A stretch of DNA of 64,000 nt from Methylorubrum populi (GTDB lineage: Bacteria; Pseudomonadota; Alphaproteobacteria; Rhizobiales; Beijerinckiaceae), in the NCBI RefSeq assembly GCF_002355515.1, contig NZ_AP014809.1, positions 5,418,501 through 5,482,500 of the forward strand, written 5' to 3'. Under the pieces are notes generated by a model. The model was not told the DNA's origin, did no database searches, and saw only the letters and a list, made by a program, of their open reading frames with translations. This document shows, one piece after another, positions 28,764 through 38,379 of the stretch. A program made the position numbers and the translations under genes. The number at the start of each line of letters is the position of its first letter. The first letter of the stretch is position 1.

Positions 28764-29126
28764 TTAACGAACGATACGATCGAGCCGGTTGTTCACGAAG
28801 AAATACAGCTCCTTGGCGCCGGGCTCGGTGTAGAGCACCTGCACCTCGCGGCCGGACCGGCCCTCCCCGACCAGCACGTCGGTCGGCGGGCGGCCCTTGA
28901 GCCGCACGAGATCGCACTCGCCGATGCCGGTTTCGATGGCGGCGGCCGTCCCCGGTACCGGGCCGGTGCAGGCGCCGTTCCCGTCGAGCACGGGGCCGAG
29001 GGCGGCGGCCGGCGCCGCGGGCAGCACCGCGCTCGGCGGAGGCGGCGGCTGGATCGGTTCGCGGCGCTCGGCGCTGTTGCAGCCCGCCAGCAGCAGGGCG
29101 GGCAGAAGTCCCAGAATCAGTCTCAA
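28764..29126 (-). CDS. Small predicted lipoprotein, function unknown
   Basis: The 120-residue product starts with a lipoprotein signal (LRLILGLLPALLLAGC), with lipidation expected at Cys 16 or nearby. A Pro-rich linker follows, then a domain with Cys at GACTG and GECDLVRLKGRPPTDV and a C-terminal strand pair (REVQVLYTEPGAKELYFF, NRLDRIVR). The start is a TTG at 29126 that overlaps the TGA of the S10 peptidase as TTGA, so translation is probably coupled. The C-terminal half resembles small outer-membrane-assembly-type lipoproteins in layout only; no family is claimed. Confidence 0.65.
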   Translation of the reverse strand: MRLILGLLPALLLAGCNSAERREPIQPPPPPSAVLPAAPAAALGPVLDGNGACTGPVPGTAAAIETGIGECDLVRLKGRPPTDVLVGEGRSGREVQVLYTEPGAKELYFFVNNRLDRIVR

Positions 29127-30778
29127 GGCGTCGGTCTCTTCTCCGGCACGGTCGCGCCCGACGCGCCCTCGCCCTTCGCGCTTCCGTTCGAGCGCGTTTC
29201 CAGCGCCCGGGCGAACAGGTCGGCGGCGTCGTCGTGGAAGGCGTTTCGCGAGTCGGGCCGCGTGTAGAACATGTGGCCGCCGGGATAAACCGAGAGCTTC
29301 AGCCGGTCCGCCGAGCCGTAGACCGGCATCTGGTCGAGCAGCATCTTCGAGGTGAAGTAGGGCGTCACGAGATCGGTGAAGCCGTGGGCGACGAGCACCC
29401 GCATCCGCCCGTCGAGCGCCAGCACGTCCTTCAGGGCACCCATCGCCTCCGGGGCCGAGCGGCCCGAGCCCCAGGTCCAGCCGCGGTTGACCGCGCCGTT
29501 GAGCAGTTCGTAGCGCATGTTCTCGACGCGCCAGCCGAGGCGGGTCTGGTAGAGCTGCACCATGGCGGTGGTGAGCGGCGCCTGCAGCGCGTCGAGCACC
29601 GGATCCTCGAAGCCCGATTGCGGGGCGGTCGGGTCCGGATCCCAACCGGTCACGCCGGTATCGTAGGCCGAGAGGACGCGGCCGACATCCCGCCCGATCT
29701 CGCGCTGGTAGCTGTGGGCGGTGAGCCGCCCGGCCTGACGCCGCACGGTCTCCGGATCGAGCCCGGTCAGCGCCGAGACCTTCTCGGCGAGCCGCGCAAC
29801 GGCCTCGCGGTCGGACGGTCCTTTGAGGAGGTCGGTGAGATAGGCGCCGGTGGCGTAGGTCTCGGCCTCCTTCATCAGCTCGCGGCTCGGCGTCGTGCCC
29901 GCGCGCTCCAGCGCCGCGGCGGCGAAGGAGGGCAGCTTGGTGACGAACCCCCAGGGCGTGGTGCGGGCCGGCTGCAGCCACGCGAAGTCGAGCACGGGGG
30001 AGAGCAGCACCAGCCCCGACAGGCCGACGCCGACATCCTGCTGCAGCTTCTGCGCGATCAGCGGGCCGCGGAAGCCGCCGTAGCTCTCGCCCACGAAGAA
30101 TTTCGGCGAGGCGAGCCGGTCGTTCTGGCGAAGATAGCGGGCAATGGCCGCCGCCAGCACGGAGGCGTCGGCATCGACGCTCCAGTACTTCTTGCCGTCG
30201 CCGTCGGCCGCGCGGCTGTAGCCGGTCCCGACGGGATCGATGAAGACGAGATCGGTGAAGTCGAGCCAGGTCGTCGGGTTCGGCTGGAGTGCGATCGTCT
30301 GCGACGGGCTGATCGAGGCGCCGTCGGTCGGCAGGCGCCAGGGGCCGATCGCGCCGATATTGAGATAGGCCGAGGCCGCGCCCGGCCCGCCATTGACGCC
30401 GAAGGTGACCGGCCGGGCGGCCTGCTCCTCCGGCTTGCCCGCCTTGGTGTAGGCGATGAAGGCGATCTCGGACTGGAGCTTGCCCTCCTCGTCCACGAGG
30501 GCGAGGCTGCCGGCGGTGGCCGTGAAGGCGAGCGTGCGCCCGTTCGACAGGTCGATGCTGTGCTCGGTGGTGGCGTCCGGCGGCAGGCGGCGCCCTTCCG
30601 GCGCCTTGCGCGGCGGCTGAGCCTGTCCCTTCGCTTGCGTCTGGCCCGGCCCATCACCCTGCGGACCGTGCTGGGCGAGGGCCGGCAGCGGTCCCAGCCC
30701 GACCGCGAGGGAAAGGAGGCCGGCGAGGCAGAGCCGGCTCGTCGCGGTCCGGGAAGAGGGAGACAGGGCTGGCGTCAT
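29123..30778 (-). CDS. Secreted serine carboxypeptidase, peptidase family S10
   Basis: This 551-residue alpha/beta-hydrolase peptidase has a signal peptide (about 1-35, ending ALA-Q) and so is periplasmic or secreted. Catalytic motifs: GGPGAASAYL (oxyanion), FIDPVGTGYSR, the nucleophile elbow GESYGG (Ser near 230), the acid in VAHGFTDLVTPY and the His in YPGGHMFYT. It removes C-terminal residues from peptides; specificity is not predictable. ATG 30778 starts at the signal peptide. It follows holC by 71 bp and is coupled to the lipoprotein behind it. Confidence 0.9.
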   Translation of the reverse strand: MTPALSPSSRTATSRLCLAGLLSLAVGLGPLPALAQHGPQGDGPGQTQAKGQAQPPRKAPEGRRLPPDATTEHSIDLSNGRTLAFTATAGSLALVDEEGKLQSEIAFIAYTKAGKPEEQAARPVTFGVNGGPGAASAYLNIGAIGPWRLPTDGASISPSQTIALQPNPTTWLDFTDLVFIDPVGTGYSRAADGDGKKYWSVDADASVLAAAIARYLRQNDRLASPKFFVGESYGGFRGPLIAQKLQQDVGVGLSGLVLLSPVLDFAWLQPARTTPWGFVTKLPSFAAAALERAGTTPSRELMKEAETYATGAYLTDLLKGPSDREAVARLAEKVSALTGLDPETVRRQAGRLTAHSYQREIGRDVGRVLSAYDTGVTGWDPDPTAPQSGFEDPVLDALQAPLTTAMVQLYQTRLGWRVENMRYELLNGAVNRGWTWGSGRSAPEAMGALKDVLALDGRMRVLVAHGFTDLVTPYFTSKMLLDQMPVYGSADRLKLSVYPGGHMFYTRPDSRNAFHDDAADLFARALETRSNGSAKGEGASGATVPEKRPTP

Positions 30779-30849
30779 CGGGTTCTCGCGATCCTCGGGC
30801 GGTTGCTCGTGCGTGTTGTCGCGCCTTCCCGTCGGACGGCGCATTGATC

Positions 30850-31302
30850 TCACGCCTTCTTGGTCCAGCGCCCGCTCTCGTCCTGCTGCCAGTAGGCGAC
30901 GGCGTGGCCGGCGGCCTTGGCGCCGCGCCACTGCTCGCGGGCATGAAGCAGGGCGTCGGTGTCGGTGCCGTCGAACAGGATGCAGATGCGCTGGTAGCTC
31001 CCCGCATCCTCCGGCAGTTCCGCGCCCTCGACGAGGAAGCGGATCGAGGCGGCGTTGGGATTGGTCTCCCGCAGGGTCAGGACCACCGGCTGTGTCGCCG
31101 CGTCCGCGTCGCGATCCGTGCCGTGGGGCAGGAAGCTCTCGTCCGTGTAGGTCCAGAGGCCGTCGTCGAGCGCTTGGAGCCGCTCCTCGCTTACCGCCTG
31201 GATGGCCGCCTGCCAGCCGCGCTCCAGCGACTTCTCGAGGAGGTTCGGCAGCACCTTCTCAAGGGGCTGGCGCTGGAGGTGGTAGAACAGAATCTCGGTC
31301 AC
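30850..31302 (-). CDS. holC: DNA polymerase III subunit chi
   Basis: This 150-residue protein matches HolC, which ties the clamp-loader complex to single-strand-binding protein. Recognisable segments are EILFYHLQRQPLEKVLPNLL, LWTYTDESFLPHG, ILFDGTDTDAL and a C-terminal AVAYWQQDESGRWTKK. The start is a GTG at 31302: family similarity begins exactly there (VTEILFYH), whereas the 35 upstream codons look random. The usual neighbour pepA is not here; an S10 peptidase follows instead. Confidence 0.88.
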   Translation of the reverse strand: MTEILFYHLQRQPLEKVLPNLLEKSLERGWQAAIQAVSEERLQALDDGLWTYTDESFLPHGTDRDADAATQPVVLTLRETNPNAASIRFLVEGAELPEDAGSYQRICILFDGTDTDALLHAREQWRGAKAAGHAVAYWQQDESGRWTKKA

Positions 31303-31400
31303 GGCTCCGCTGCATATAGGGTTCGGCGACGCCGTGGCAGGGCGGACGCAGCGTCGCGGCCATTCCGTCCCGGACCGGCACCGCGCGAGGGCGTCTGCTC

Positions 31401-31425
31401 TGAACAATGCCGCCAGCGGCGGGTT
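31401..31425 (+). promoter_or_regulatory. Weak candidate EcfG-type promoter
   Basis: TGAAC, 17 bp, then GTT precede the small Gly/Thr-rich secreted protein by 37 nt. It deviates from the GGAAC consensus at the first base, so it is listed only as a possibility alongside the two better matches in the window. Confidence 0.2.
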
Positions 31426-31461
31426 CGCCTTCCACGATCGATAACAGGGAAGGAACGAGCC

Positions 31462-31770
31462 ATGCCGACCAAAACCATCGCCCTGGCCGCCGCACTGACC
31501 CTTGCCGTGTCCGGCGGGGCCCTCGCCCAGTCGAACACCGGCAAGGGCGGGACCGGAGGCACCACGGACAGTGCCAGCCCGATGCGCAACAACACCGGCA
31601 ACAGCATGCGGCCCACGACGGGAACAGGCGCGACCGCCGGCTCGACCGGGACCATGGCTCCCGGCGCCACGACGGGCTCGACGACCGGTGCGACCGGTAA
31701 TGCGCCCGGCGGCACCATGGGCGGCGGCGCCGGCAGCGCCGGGGGCGGCAACAGCGCCGCTGGCCGCTGA
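31462..31770 (+). CDS. Small secreted Gly/Thr/Ser-rich protein
   Basis: The 102-residue product has a signal peptide (about 1-22, ending ALA-Q). The mature part is low complexity, with short repeats of TG/TTG/GATG and runs of glycine at the C-terminus, and one charged patch (SPMRNNTGNSMRP). It is likely disordered. AAGGAACG gives a ribosome-binding site before the ATG, and a strong terminator follows the stop. Function is unknown; such proteins are common and poorly conserved in this genus. Confidence 0.7.
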   Translation: MPTKTIALAAALTLAVSGGALAQSNTGKGGTGGTTDSASPMRNNTGNSMRPTTGTGATAGSTGTMAPGATTGSTTGATGNAPGGTMGGGAGSAGGGNSAAGR

Positions 31771-31791
31771 GCGACAGACAGGCGAGCACGT

Positions 31792-31822
31792 GAGGGGCCG
31801 GAGCCTATCCGGCCCCTCTTTT
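31792..31822 (+). terminator. Rho-independent terminator
   Basis: GAGGGGCCGGA and TCCGGCCCCTC form a perfect 11-bp stem with a 5-nt loop, followed by TTTT. It ends the transcript of the small Gly/Thr-rich protein gene. It is the clearest intrinsic terminator in the window. Confidence 0.85.
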
Positions 31823-31830
31823 CGTGACCC

Positions 31831-32997
31831 TCATCGAGCCGGCTCGATCAGGTGCGGCACGAACAGCGCGCCGTCACCGGTGATCGGGCCCTCCGACTCG
31901 CGGATGCAGAGGCCGGCCGGCGCATCCCCGACGATCCAGGCGCCGAGGAGCGGGCGGCGGCCGTCGAAGCAGGGCAGTTCTGCCAGACCCTGCCGGATGT
32001 AGCCCTCCGCGCCGTAGGGCCCCGCTTCGCCGGCGAGCCGCGTGCCCTCGGCCGAGAACATCTCGACATTGGCACCCTCGCGCGAGAGCAGTGGCTTGCG
32101 CACGAAGGCGCCCAGGCTCGCGCAGGCAGGATCGCCCTCGAAATAGGCCGGCAGCAGATTCGGATGGCCCGGTTCGCGGGCCCAGAGATGGGCGAGCAGG
32201 CCCTTGTTCGAGAGCACCATCTTCCAGGGCGGTTCGAGGAAGCGCGTCGGCGCGGCCACGACCGCAGGGCCGAACGCGTCCTGAAACGCCCATTCCCACG
32301 GGTAGAGCTTGAACAGGGCGGCGAAGGGTCGCTCGTCCGGGCCGCAGAAGGCGCCGTCCGCGCGCAGGCCGATCTGGCCGAGGTCGAGCAGGATCGTCTC
32401 GCAGCCGGCCTGCACCGCGCAGTCCTGAAGGTAGCTGGCGGTGCCGAGGTCCTCCGGGCCGCTCGAATCGGCGGCGAAGGCGAACAGGCCCGGCGGCGCG
32501 ATCTCCCTCAGCCGCGCGATCAGCCGCTCGTGAACCGCATTGAACTGGTCGCTGCCCGCGGGCAGGCGCCCCTCCGCCAGCCCCTGTTCGAGCCAGAGCC
32601 ATTGGAACACGGCGGTCTCGTAGAGTGCGGTGGGCGTGTCCGCGTTGTATTCGAGGAGCTTGGCCGGGCCCGAGCCGCCATAGGAGAAGTCGAGGCGCCC
32701 GTAGAGGCTCGGATCGCCCCGGCGCCAGCTCGCCCGCACCGTGTCCCGGACCGGTTCGGGAATGGCGAGCGAGGCCAGGATGCGCTCGTCCTCCACCGCG
32801 TCGGCGGCGAAGGCGAGGCAGAGGGCGTGCAACTCCCCGCTCGGCGCCTCGATCACCTCCTCGATCTCCGTGAGCGTGAAGGCGTAGGCGTGGCTCTCGT
32901 CCCAGTAGGGGGCGCCGTCGATGGTGTGGAAGGCGAAGCCTGCCTCCCGTGCGATCTCCCGCCAGCCCGGCCGCTCTCCGCAGGCGAAGCGGCGCAT
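31831..32997 (-). CDS. Glutathionylspermidine synthase-like ATP-grasp protein (YgiC/YjfC family)
   Basis: The 388-residue protein matches the C-terminal synthetase half of glutathionylspermidine synthase. Motifs: LDFSYGGSGPAKLLEYNADTP in two parts (about 103-124), ETAVFQWLWLEQ, FKLYPWEWAF, KGLLAHLWAREPGHPNLLPA and FVRKPLLSREGANV (ATP-site Arg/Lys). Stand-alone YgiC/YjfC proteins lack the amidase half, and their substrate is unknown. Its ATG shares one base with the stop of the DUF1190 gene (TGATG). The DUF350-DUF1190-YgiC order is the known ygiBC/yjfLMC-type grouping. Confidence 0.92.
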   Translation of the reverse strand: MRRFACGERPGWREIAREAGFAFHTIDGAPYWDESHAYAFTLTEIEEVIEAPSGELHALCLAFAADAVEDERILASLAIPEPVRDTVRASWRRGDPSLYGRLDFSYGGSGPAKLLEYNADTPTALYETAVFQWLWLEQGLAEGRLPAGSDQFNAVHERLIARLREIAPPGLFAFAADSSGPEDLGTASYLQDCAVQAGCETILLDLGQIGLRADGAFCGPDERPFAALFKLYPWEWAFQDAFGPAVVAAPTRFLEPPWKMVLSNKGLLAHLWAREPGHPNLLPAYFEGDPACASLGAFVRKPLLSREGANVEMFSAEGTRLAGEAGPYGAEGYIRQGLAELPCFDGRRPLLGAWIVGDAPAGLCIRESEGPITGDGALFVPHLIEPAR

Positions 32998-33629
32998 CAG
33001 CTGCTGCCGAAGGAGGAGAAGCTCTTGCCGCTTCCGCCGAAGCCGCCGAAAGAGGTTGCCTTCGCGGCGGCGGGCTTGAGCTTAGCCGAGGAGGCGTGGC
33101 CTCCGCTCCCGGTCGAGACCTTGCCCCCCGACCCGGTGCAGTAACTGCCGTGATGACTGCCGTAGCCCTGGCGGTGGTCGTAGACGGGCTCGGGCGTCAC
33201 CCAGTCGGCGGCGCGGCGCCCGAGCAGGTATCCGGCCATGCGGGGAACGAATTGCGTCGGCGCATTCGGATCGGGCAGGCAGTGCGACGTCCCGTGATGC
33301 CCCTCGCACTCCGTCGATGAGCCGTAATGCGGTGCGGTCGAGGGATAGGCGGCGCGGGCGGTGGCATAGTCGCTGCGGCACTCGTCCGCCGGGCGGATGC
33401 CGTTGGCGGCACAGGCCGCCGCGTCGACGTAGACGAGGACATCCTTGGACGGCGCGGTCCGGTCGAGAGAGCCGAGGCCGAGTGCGGCGAGGCCCGCACT
33501 CGCCACCAGCACCGTGGAGACGGTCTGCGAGCGCTTGCTCGCGCTCCTGTCGGGCGGCGTGACGGCCGGTGCCGGCTCGGCCGGTCTGCGCCGCCCGAAA
33601 TCGGCCTGAGCCTCGCGGTCGTCCGCCAC
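32997..33629 (-). CDS. DUF1190 family protein (YgiB/YjfM-like)
   Basis: The 210-residue protein has a short charged N-terminus, one TM or signal-anchor segment (about 37-55) and the DUF1190 core: DVLVYVDAAACAANGI, ECRSDYATARAAYPSTAPHYGSS in two parts, ECEGHHGTSHCLP and FVPRMAGYLLG. Five Cys residues and many His are present. The C-terminus is a Ser/Gly/Phe-rich tail (SFGGFGGSGKSFSSFGSS), as in YgiB. Function is unknown. It lies between DUF350 (4-bp gap) and the YgiC-like synthetase (1-bp overlap), with which it is conserved. Confidence 0.88.
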   Translation of the reverse strand: MADDREAQADFGRRRPAEPAPAVTPPDRSASKRSQTVSTVLVASAGLAALGLGSLDRTAPSKDVLVYVDAAACAANGIRPADECRSDYATARAAYPSTAPHYGSSTECEGHHGTSHCLPDPNAPTQFVPRMAGYLLGRRAADWVTPEPVYDHRQGYGSHHGSYCTGSGGKVSTGSGGHASSAKLKPAAAKATSFGGFGGSGKSFSSFGSS

Positions 33630-33633
33630 GGTC

Positions 33634-34032
33634 TCAGTAGCTCATGCAGGCGGCGTTCACGAGGCCGCCCGCCAGGGAGGCGGCCCCGAGCAGGACCGCG
33701 GGCGCGGTCTCGCCCTCGTCGATGCGCCGCGACAGGTTCGGCAGCAGCGGCCGCATCAGCCAGTAGATCGCGACTTGCACGACCAGCGCGACCAGGCCCC
33801 AGACGATGCAGTCGAGGAGCGAGCCGGCGTAGCGCACCGCCGCCGAGAGCGGGATCGAGTAGCCGAGCAGGCTCCCGCCCAGCGCCAGGGCGGCGGCGAG
33901 GTTGCCCTCGCGCACCAGGGCGATCTCCCGGTGCGCCGTCGCGGTGAGGTAGGTCACGAGGTAGAGGGCGGTGAGGCCGAGGGAGACGACGAAGTAGGCG
34001 AGAAAGGCCGGCAGGCCCGAGATCGTCGTCAA
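33634..34032 (-). CDS. DUF350 family inner-membrane protein (YjfL-like)
   Basis: The 132-residue protein has four hydrophobic segments (about 8-28, 45-65, 70-92, 108-130) and the DUF350-type order of two similar TM hairpins. SLLGYSIPLSAAV and the charged loop NLSRRIDEGE are recognisable. The start is TTG 34032, preceded by GAGAGG. It starts 17 bp behind pyrG and is followed at once by DUF1190, so a pyrG-DUF350-DUF1190-YgiC transcript is possible. In other bacteria this trio is stress- or envelope-linked, but its function is not known. Confidence 0.85.
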   Translation of the reverse strand: MTTISGLPAFLAYFVVSLGLTALYLVTYLTATAHREIALVREGNLAAALALGGSLLGYSIPLSAAVRYAGSLLDCIVWGLVALVVQVAIYWLMRPLLPNLSRRIDEGETAPAVLLGAASLAGGLVNAACMSY

Positions 34033-34049
34033 CCGGATTCCCTCTCAGG

Positions 34050-35774
<1,725 letters not shown>

Positions 35775-35870
35775 TCATGCCGTTGAGGAATTCGTCTTTC
35801 ACGTCCTCGCGGCCGATGCGCCGGCCGCAAGGGTCTTATCCGCAGGCGGTGCGGCTCGGCCGCGCCGCAC

Positions 35871-36341
35871 TCAGCGCGATTGCGGTGCGTCAGGCGTGGC
35901 CGGGGCGGCCGGCGGCGCGCTCGGAGCGGGCGCCGGTGCGGGCGTTGCCGGCGTGGCGGGCGCGTCGGTCGGAACCGAGGCCGGCTGGCCACCCTGCGCC
36001 CCGCCGCCGCGCAGCGTGTCGAGGAGGTTGTCCGCGTTGACCGGCTTGTTGGCCGGCGGCGTCTGACCCTGCTGCGTTCCGGCCTCGTCGAGGATCGAGC
36101 GGGGCGCGGCGCTGCGGTGCGCCATGATCGCCAGGGCGATGCTGGTGGTGAAGAACAGGGCCGCCAGGATCGCGGTGGCGCGGGTGAGCGCGTTCGCCTG
36201 GCCCCGGCCGGTCATGAAGCCCGAGACGCCGCCGCTTCCGCCGCCGCCGAGCCCGAGCCCGCCCTCCGAGCGCTGCAGCAGCACCACGGCGATGAGCGCC
36301 AGCACGATGATGAGGTGGACGACGATGAGGACGGTCTGCAT
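35871..36341 (-). CDS. secG: Protein-export membrane protein SecG
   Basis: The 156-residue protein is the small SecYEG translocon subunit. It has two TM segments (about 2-22 and 52-72) with the signature VLLQRSEGGLGLGGG and FMTGRG between them. The C-terminal half is a long Ala/Pro/Gln-rich tail (about 95-156) of low complexity; E. coli SecG has 110 residues, so the tail is an extension common in alphaproteobacteria. It lies upstream of pyrG on the same strand. Confidence 0.93.
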   Translation of the reverse strand: MQTVLIVVHLIIVLALIAVVLLQRSEGGLGLGGGGSGGVSGFMTGRGQANALTRATAILAALFFTTSIALAIMAHRSAAPRSILDEAGTQQGQTPPANKPVNADNLLDTLRGGGAQGGQPASVPTDAPATPATPAPAPAPSAPPAAPATPDAPQSR

Positions 36342-36590
36342 AGCGATTCCGGTGCCCGCTCGCGCGGACGCTGTCGGTGTGCCGGACGGGAGGCGCGCGC
36401 AAAAGCAGCGCGCCCGCGTATCCGCTGCACGAAGTGGGGGCTCCTACACCGTTTGCCCACCCGCGCCAACCGGCCTTCGCGCGTTCGGGGCGGGACAAGC
36501 GTCGCTCGTGTGCGGCGCGAGCGGCCGAGCGCCCGGGAAAACGCCGTACCGCGCATGGCCATCGGGGCCCGGCCCGTGCGAGGGTCGGGG

Positions 36591-36872
36591 ATGAGCGATT
36601 TCCAGCACGAAGCCGGGCGGCTCGCCGCCTTCATCGACCGCGCCGACCGGGAGGAGATGGCCGCCATCCAGTCCGATCTCCTGCGGGTCGCCCTCCAGCG
36701 GCCCGACCCGGCCGGGCGTGCGCAGGCCATGGACCAGATCCAGGCCGCCCTCTCCGATCGGATCCGACCGGACGGCATGAGTCCGCTGCAGCAGGCGTTC
36801 TACGTCGCCGTGCTGTCGATGATCGAGCGGACCCGGGAGGCCGTGGCGAAGGCGCCGGCCCGCCAGGGCTGA
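36591..36872 (+). CDS. Small helical protein, function unknown
   Basis: The 93-residue product is predicted all-helical, charged and soluble (FQHEAGRLAAFIDRADREE at the start; SPLQQAFYVAVLSMIERTREAV near the end). I do not recognise a family. The ATG at 36591 is preceded by GGGTCGGGG, a modest ribosome-binding site. The isochorismatase-fold gene follows 22 bp later on the same strand, so the two may be co-transcribed. Confidence 0.55.
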   Translation: MSDFQHEAGRLAAFIDRADREEMAAIQSDLLRVALQRPDPAGRAQAMDQIQAALSDRIRPDGMSPLQQAFYVAVLSMIERTREAVAKAPARQG

Positions 36873-36894
36873 GGGCGGGCCGGACCCCGCTCGC

Positions 36895-37401
36895 ATGGCG
36901 CCGGAACGACAGGCCCTTCTCGTCGTCGATGTCCAGGCGAGCTTCGGCGTGCCAGAGGCGGTGGTCGCGGGCATCGCCGCCCTGAGCCGAAGTCTGCACA
37001 CGGTCGCGACCGTCGAGCGGCACGACGAGGCCGTGACGCCGTTCGCGCGGCAGCTCGGCTGGAGGCCGCCCGTCGATGAGGCGCCGCTGGTCCCGGCCGA
37101 CCGCCTCTTCGTGAAGCACGGCTACCTGCCGCCGCCCGCTCTGATCGAGCATTTCAGGGCGCTCGGCGTCGAGCGCGTCCTCGTCTGCGGGGTGCAGGCC
37201 GAGACCTGCTGCCTCGCGGCCGGCTTCATGCTGTTCGATGCGGGCCTGCAGCCGACCCTGCTCAGATGGCTCAGCGTCGGATCGTCCCTCGACCGCTCGG
37301 CCGCTCTCGGCGCCGCGATCTGGCGCCATCATTTCGGCAGCGTTCTGGACGGCCCCGAGGAGTTGCAGCTCGGTCTGGAGCCCCTGCCCTACCCCTCGTA
37401 G
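36895..37401 (+). CDS. Isochorismatase-fold cysteine hydrolase
   Basis: This 168-residue cytosolic protein has the triad of the isochorismatase-like hydrolases: Asp12 in LLVVDVQ, Lys74 in LFVKHGY and Cys105 in CGVQAETCC. The substrate-side segments are shorter than in true isochorismatases. Nicotinamidase, ureidoacrylate or other amide hydrolase activity is possible and cannot be chosen from sequence. Its 3' end overlaps the tpiA stop by 13 bp in convergent orientation. Confidence 0.8.
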   Translation: MAPERQALLVVDVQASFGVPEAVVAGIAALSRSLHTVATVERHDEAVTPFARQLGWRPPVDEAPLVPADRLFVKHGYLPPPALIEHFRALGVERVLVCGVQAETCCLAAGFMLFDAGLQPTLLRWLSVGSSLDRSAALGAAIWRHHFGSVLDGPEELQLGLEPLPYPS

Positions 37402-38153
37402 GCGCGGCAGATTCCCAGGAAATCCTCCGCCACGAGGCTGGCGCCGCCGACGAGCGCGCCGTCGACATTCTCGACCGCCATCAGTTCGCGGGCATTGGCC
37501 GGCTTCACCGAGCCGCCATAGAGGATGCGGATCTTGTGCGCCTCCTCGCCGACGAGCTTGTCGAGCATCTCGCGCAGGGAGGCGTGGACCTCGGCGATCT
37601 CCTTCGCGGTCGGCGTGCGGCCCGAACCGATCGCCCAGACCGGCTCGTAGGCGATCACCGTGTCTTCGCCGGTGGCGCCCTTCGGCAGGCCGATGGCGAG
37701 CTGCGCGCGCACGATGTCGAGCGCCCGGCCCTGCTGGCGCTCCTCCATCGTCTCGCCGACGCAGATGATGCCGCGCAAGCCTGCCCGGCGGGCGCCCAGC
37801 GCCTTCGCGTGAACGCCGTCATCGGTCTCGTAATGGTAGGCGCGCCGCTCGGAATGGCCGACGATGACGTAGGTGGCGCCGAGATCGGCGAACATCTCCG
37901 CCGAGATCGATCCGGTGAAGGCGCCGCTCGGGCGGGCATGCAGGTTCTGGCCGCCGATGGCGACGGGCGAGCCGTAGACGGCGGCCACGCAGGAGGAGAT
38001 CAGCGTCGCGGGCGGGCAGATCAGCACGTCGATCTTGTCGGTCAGCGCGGGCGAGAGGCCGTCGCGGATCGCCTCGACGATCGGAACCGAGGAGCGCAGA
38101 CCGTTCATCTTCCAGTTGCCGGCAACCAGCGGACGGCGTCCCTCGCTTGCCAT
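37389..38153 (-). CDS. tpiA: Triose-phosphate isomerase
   Basis: The 254-residue TIM-barrel enzyme interconverts dihydroxyacetone phosphate and glyceraldehyde-3-phosphate. Active-site residues are visible: Asn13 and Lys15 in AGNWKMNG, His100 in VIVGHSERR, Glu170 in AYEPVWAIG, and the phosphate-binding ILYGGSVKP. I chose ATG 38153; 13 more codons are open upstream but are not family-like. It diverges from ppiD, the usual arrangement in Hyphomicrobiales. Confidence 0.97.
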   Translation of the reverse strand: MASEGRRPLVAGNWKMNGLRSSVPIVEAIRDGLSPALTDKIDVLICPPATLISSCVAAVYGSPVAIGGQNLHARPSGAFTGSISAEMFADLGATYVIVGHSERRAYHYETDDGVHAKALGARRAGLRGIICVGETMEERQQGRALDIVRAQLAIGLPKGATGEDTVIAYEPVWAIGSGRTPTAKEIAEVHASLREMLDKLVGEEAHKIRILYGGSVKPANARELMAVENVDGALVGGASLVAEDFLGICRAYEG

Positions 38154-38379
38154 GGCGTCCCGGTTCTCCGTGTCTCGATCCAAGGGCTTCAACGTGTGCG
38201 GGGACCTAGCAGAGCAAGCTTAGGCGCGCAAACGACCTTTGCGGCCATCCCGTCTCCGTTCCGGCGCGCGGGACACATGCCCTTTGCGCCGCCGCCCCGA
38301 TCGTCTATCGCGGGGCTCGAATGTGGTTCCCCGTCCCGCGGGTCGGGGCGGTTTGAAGAAATCTAGGCCCGGGCGTCCG

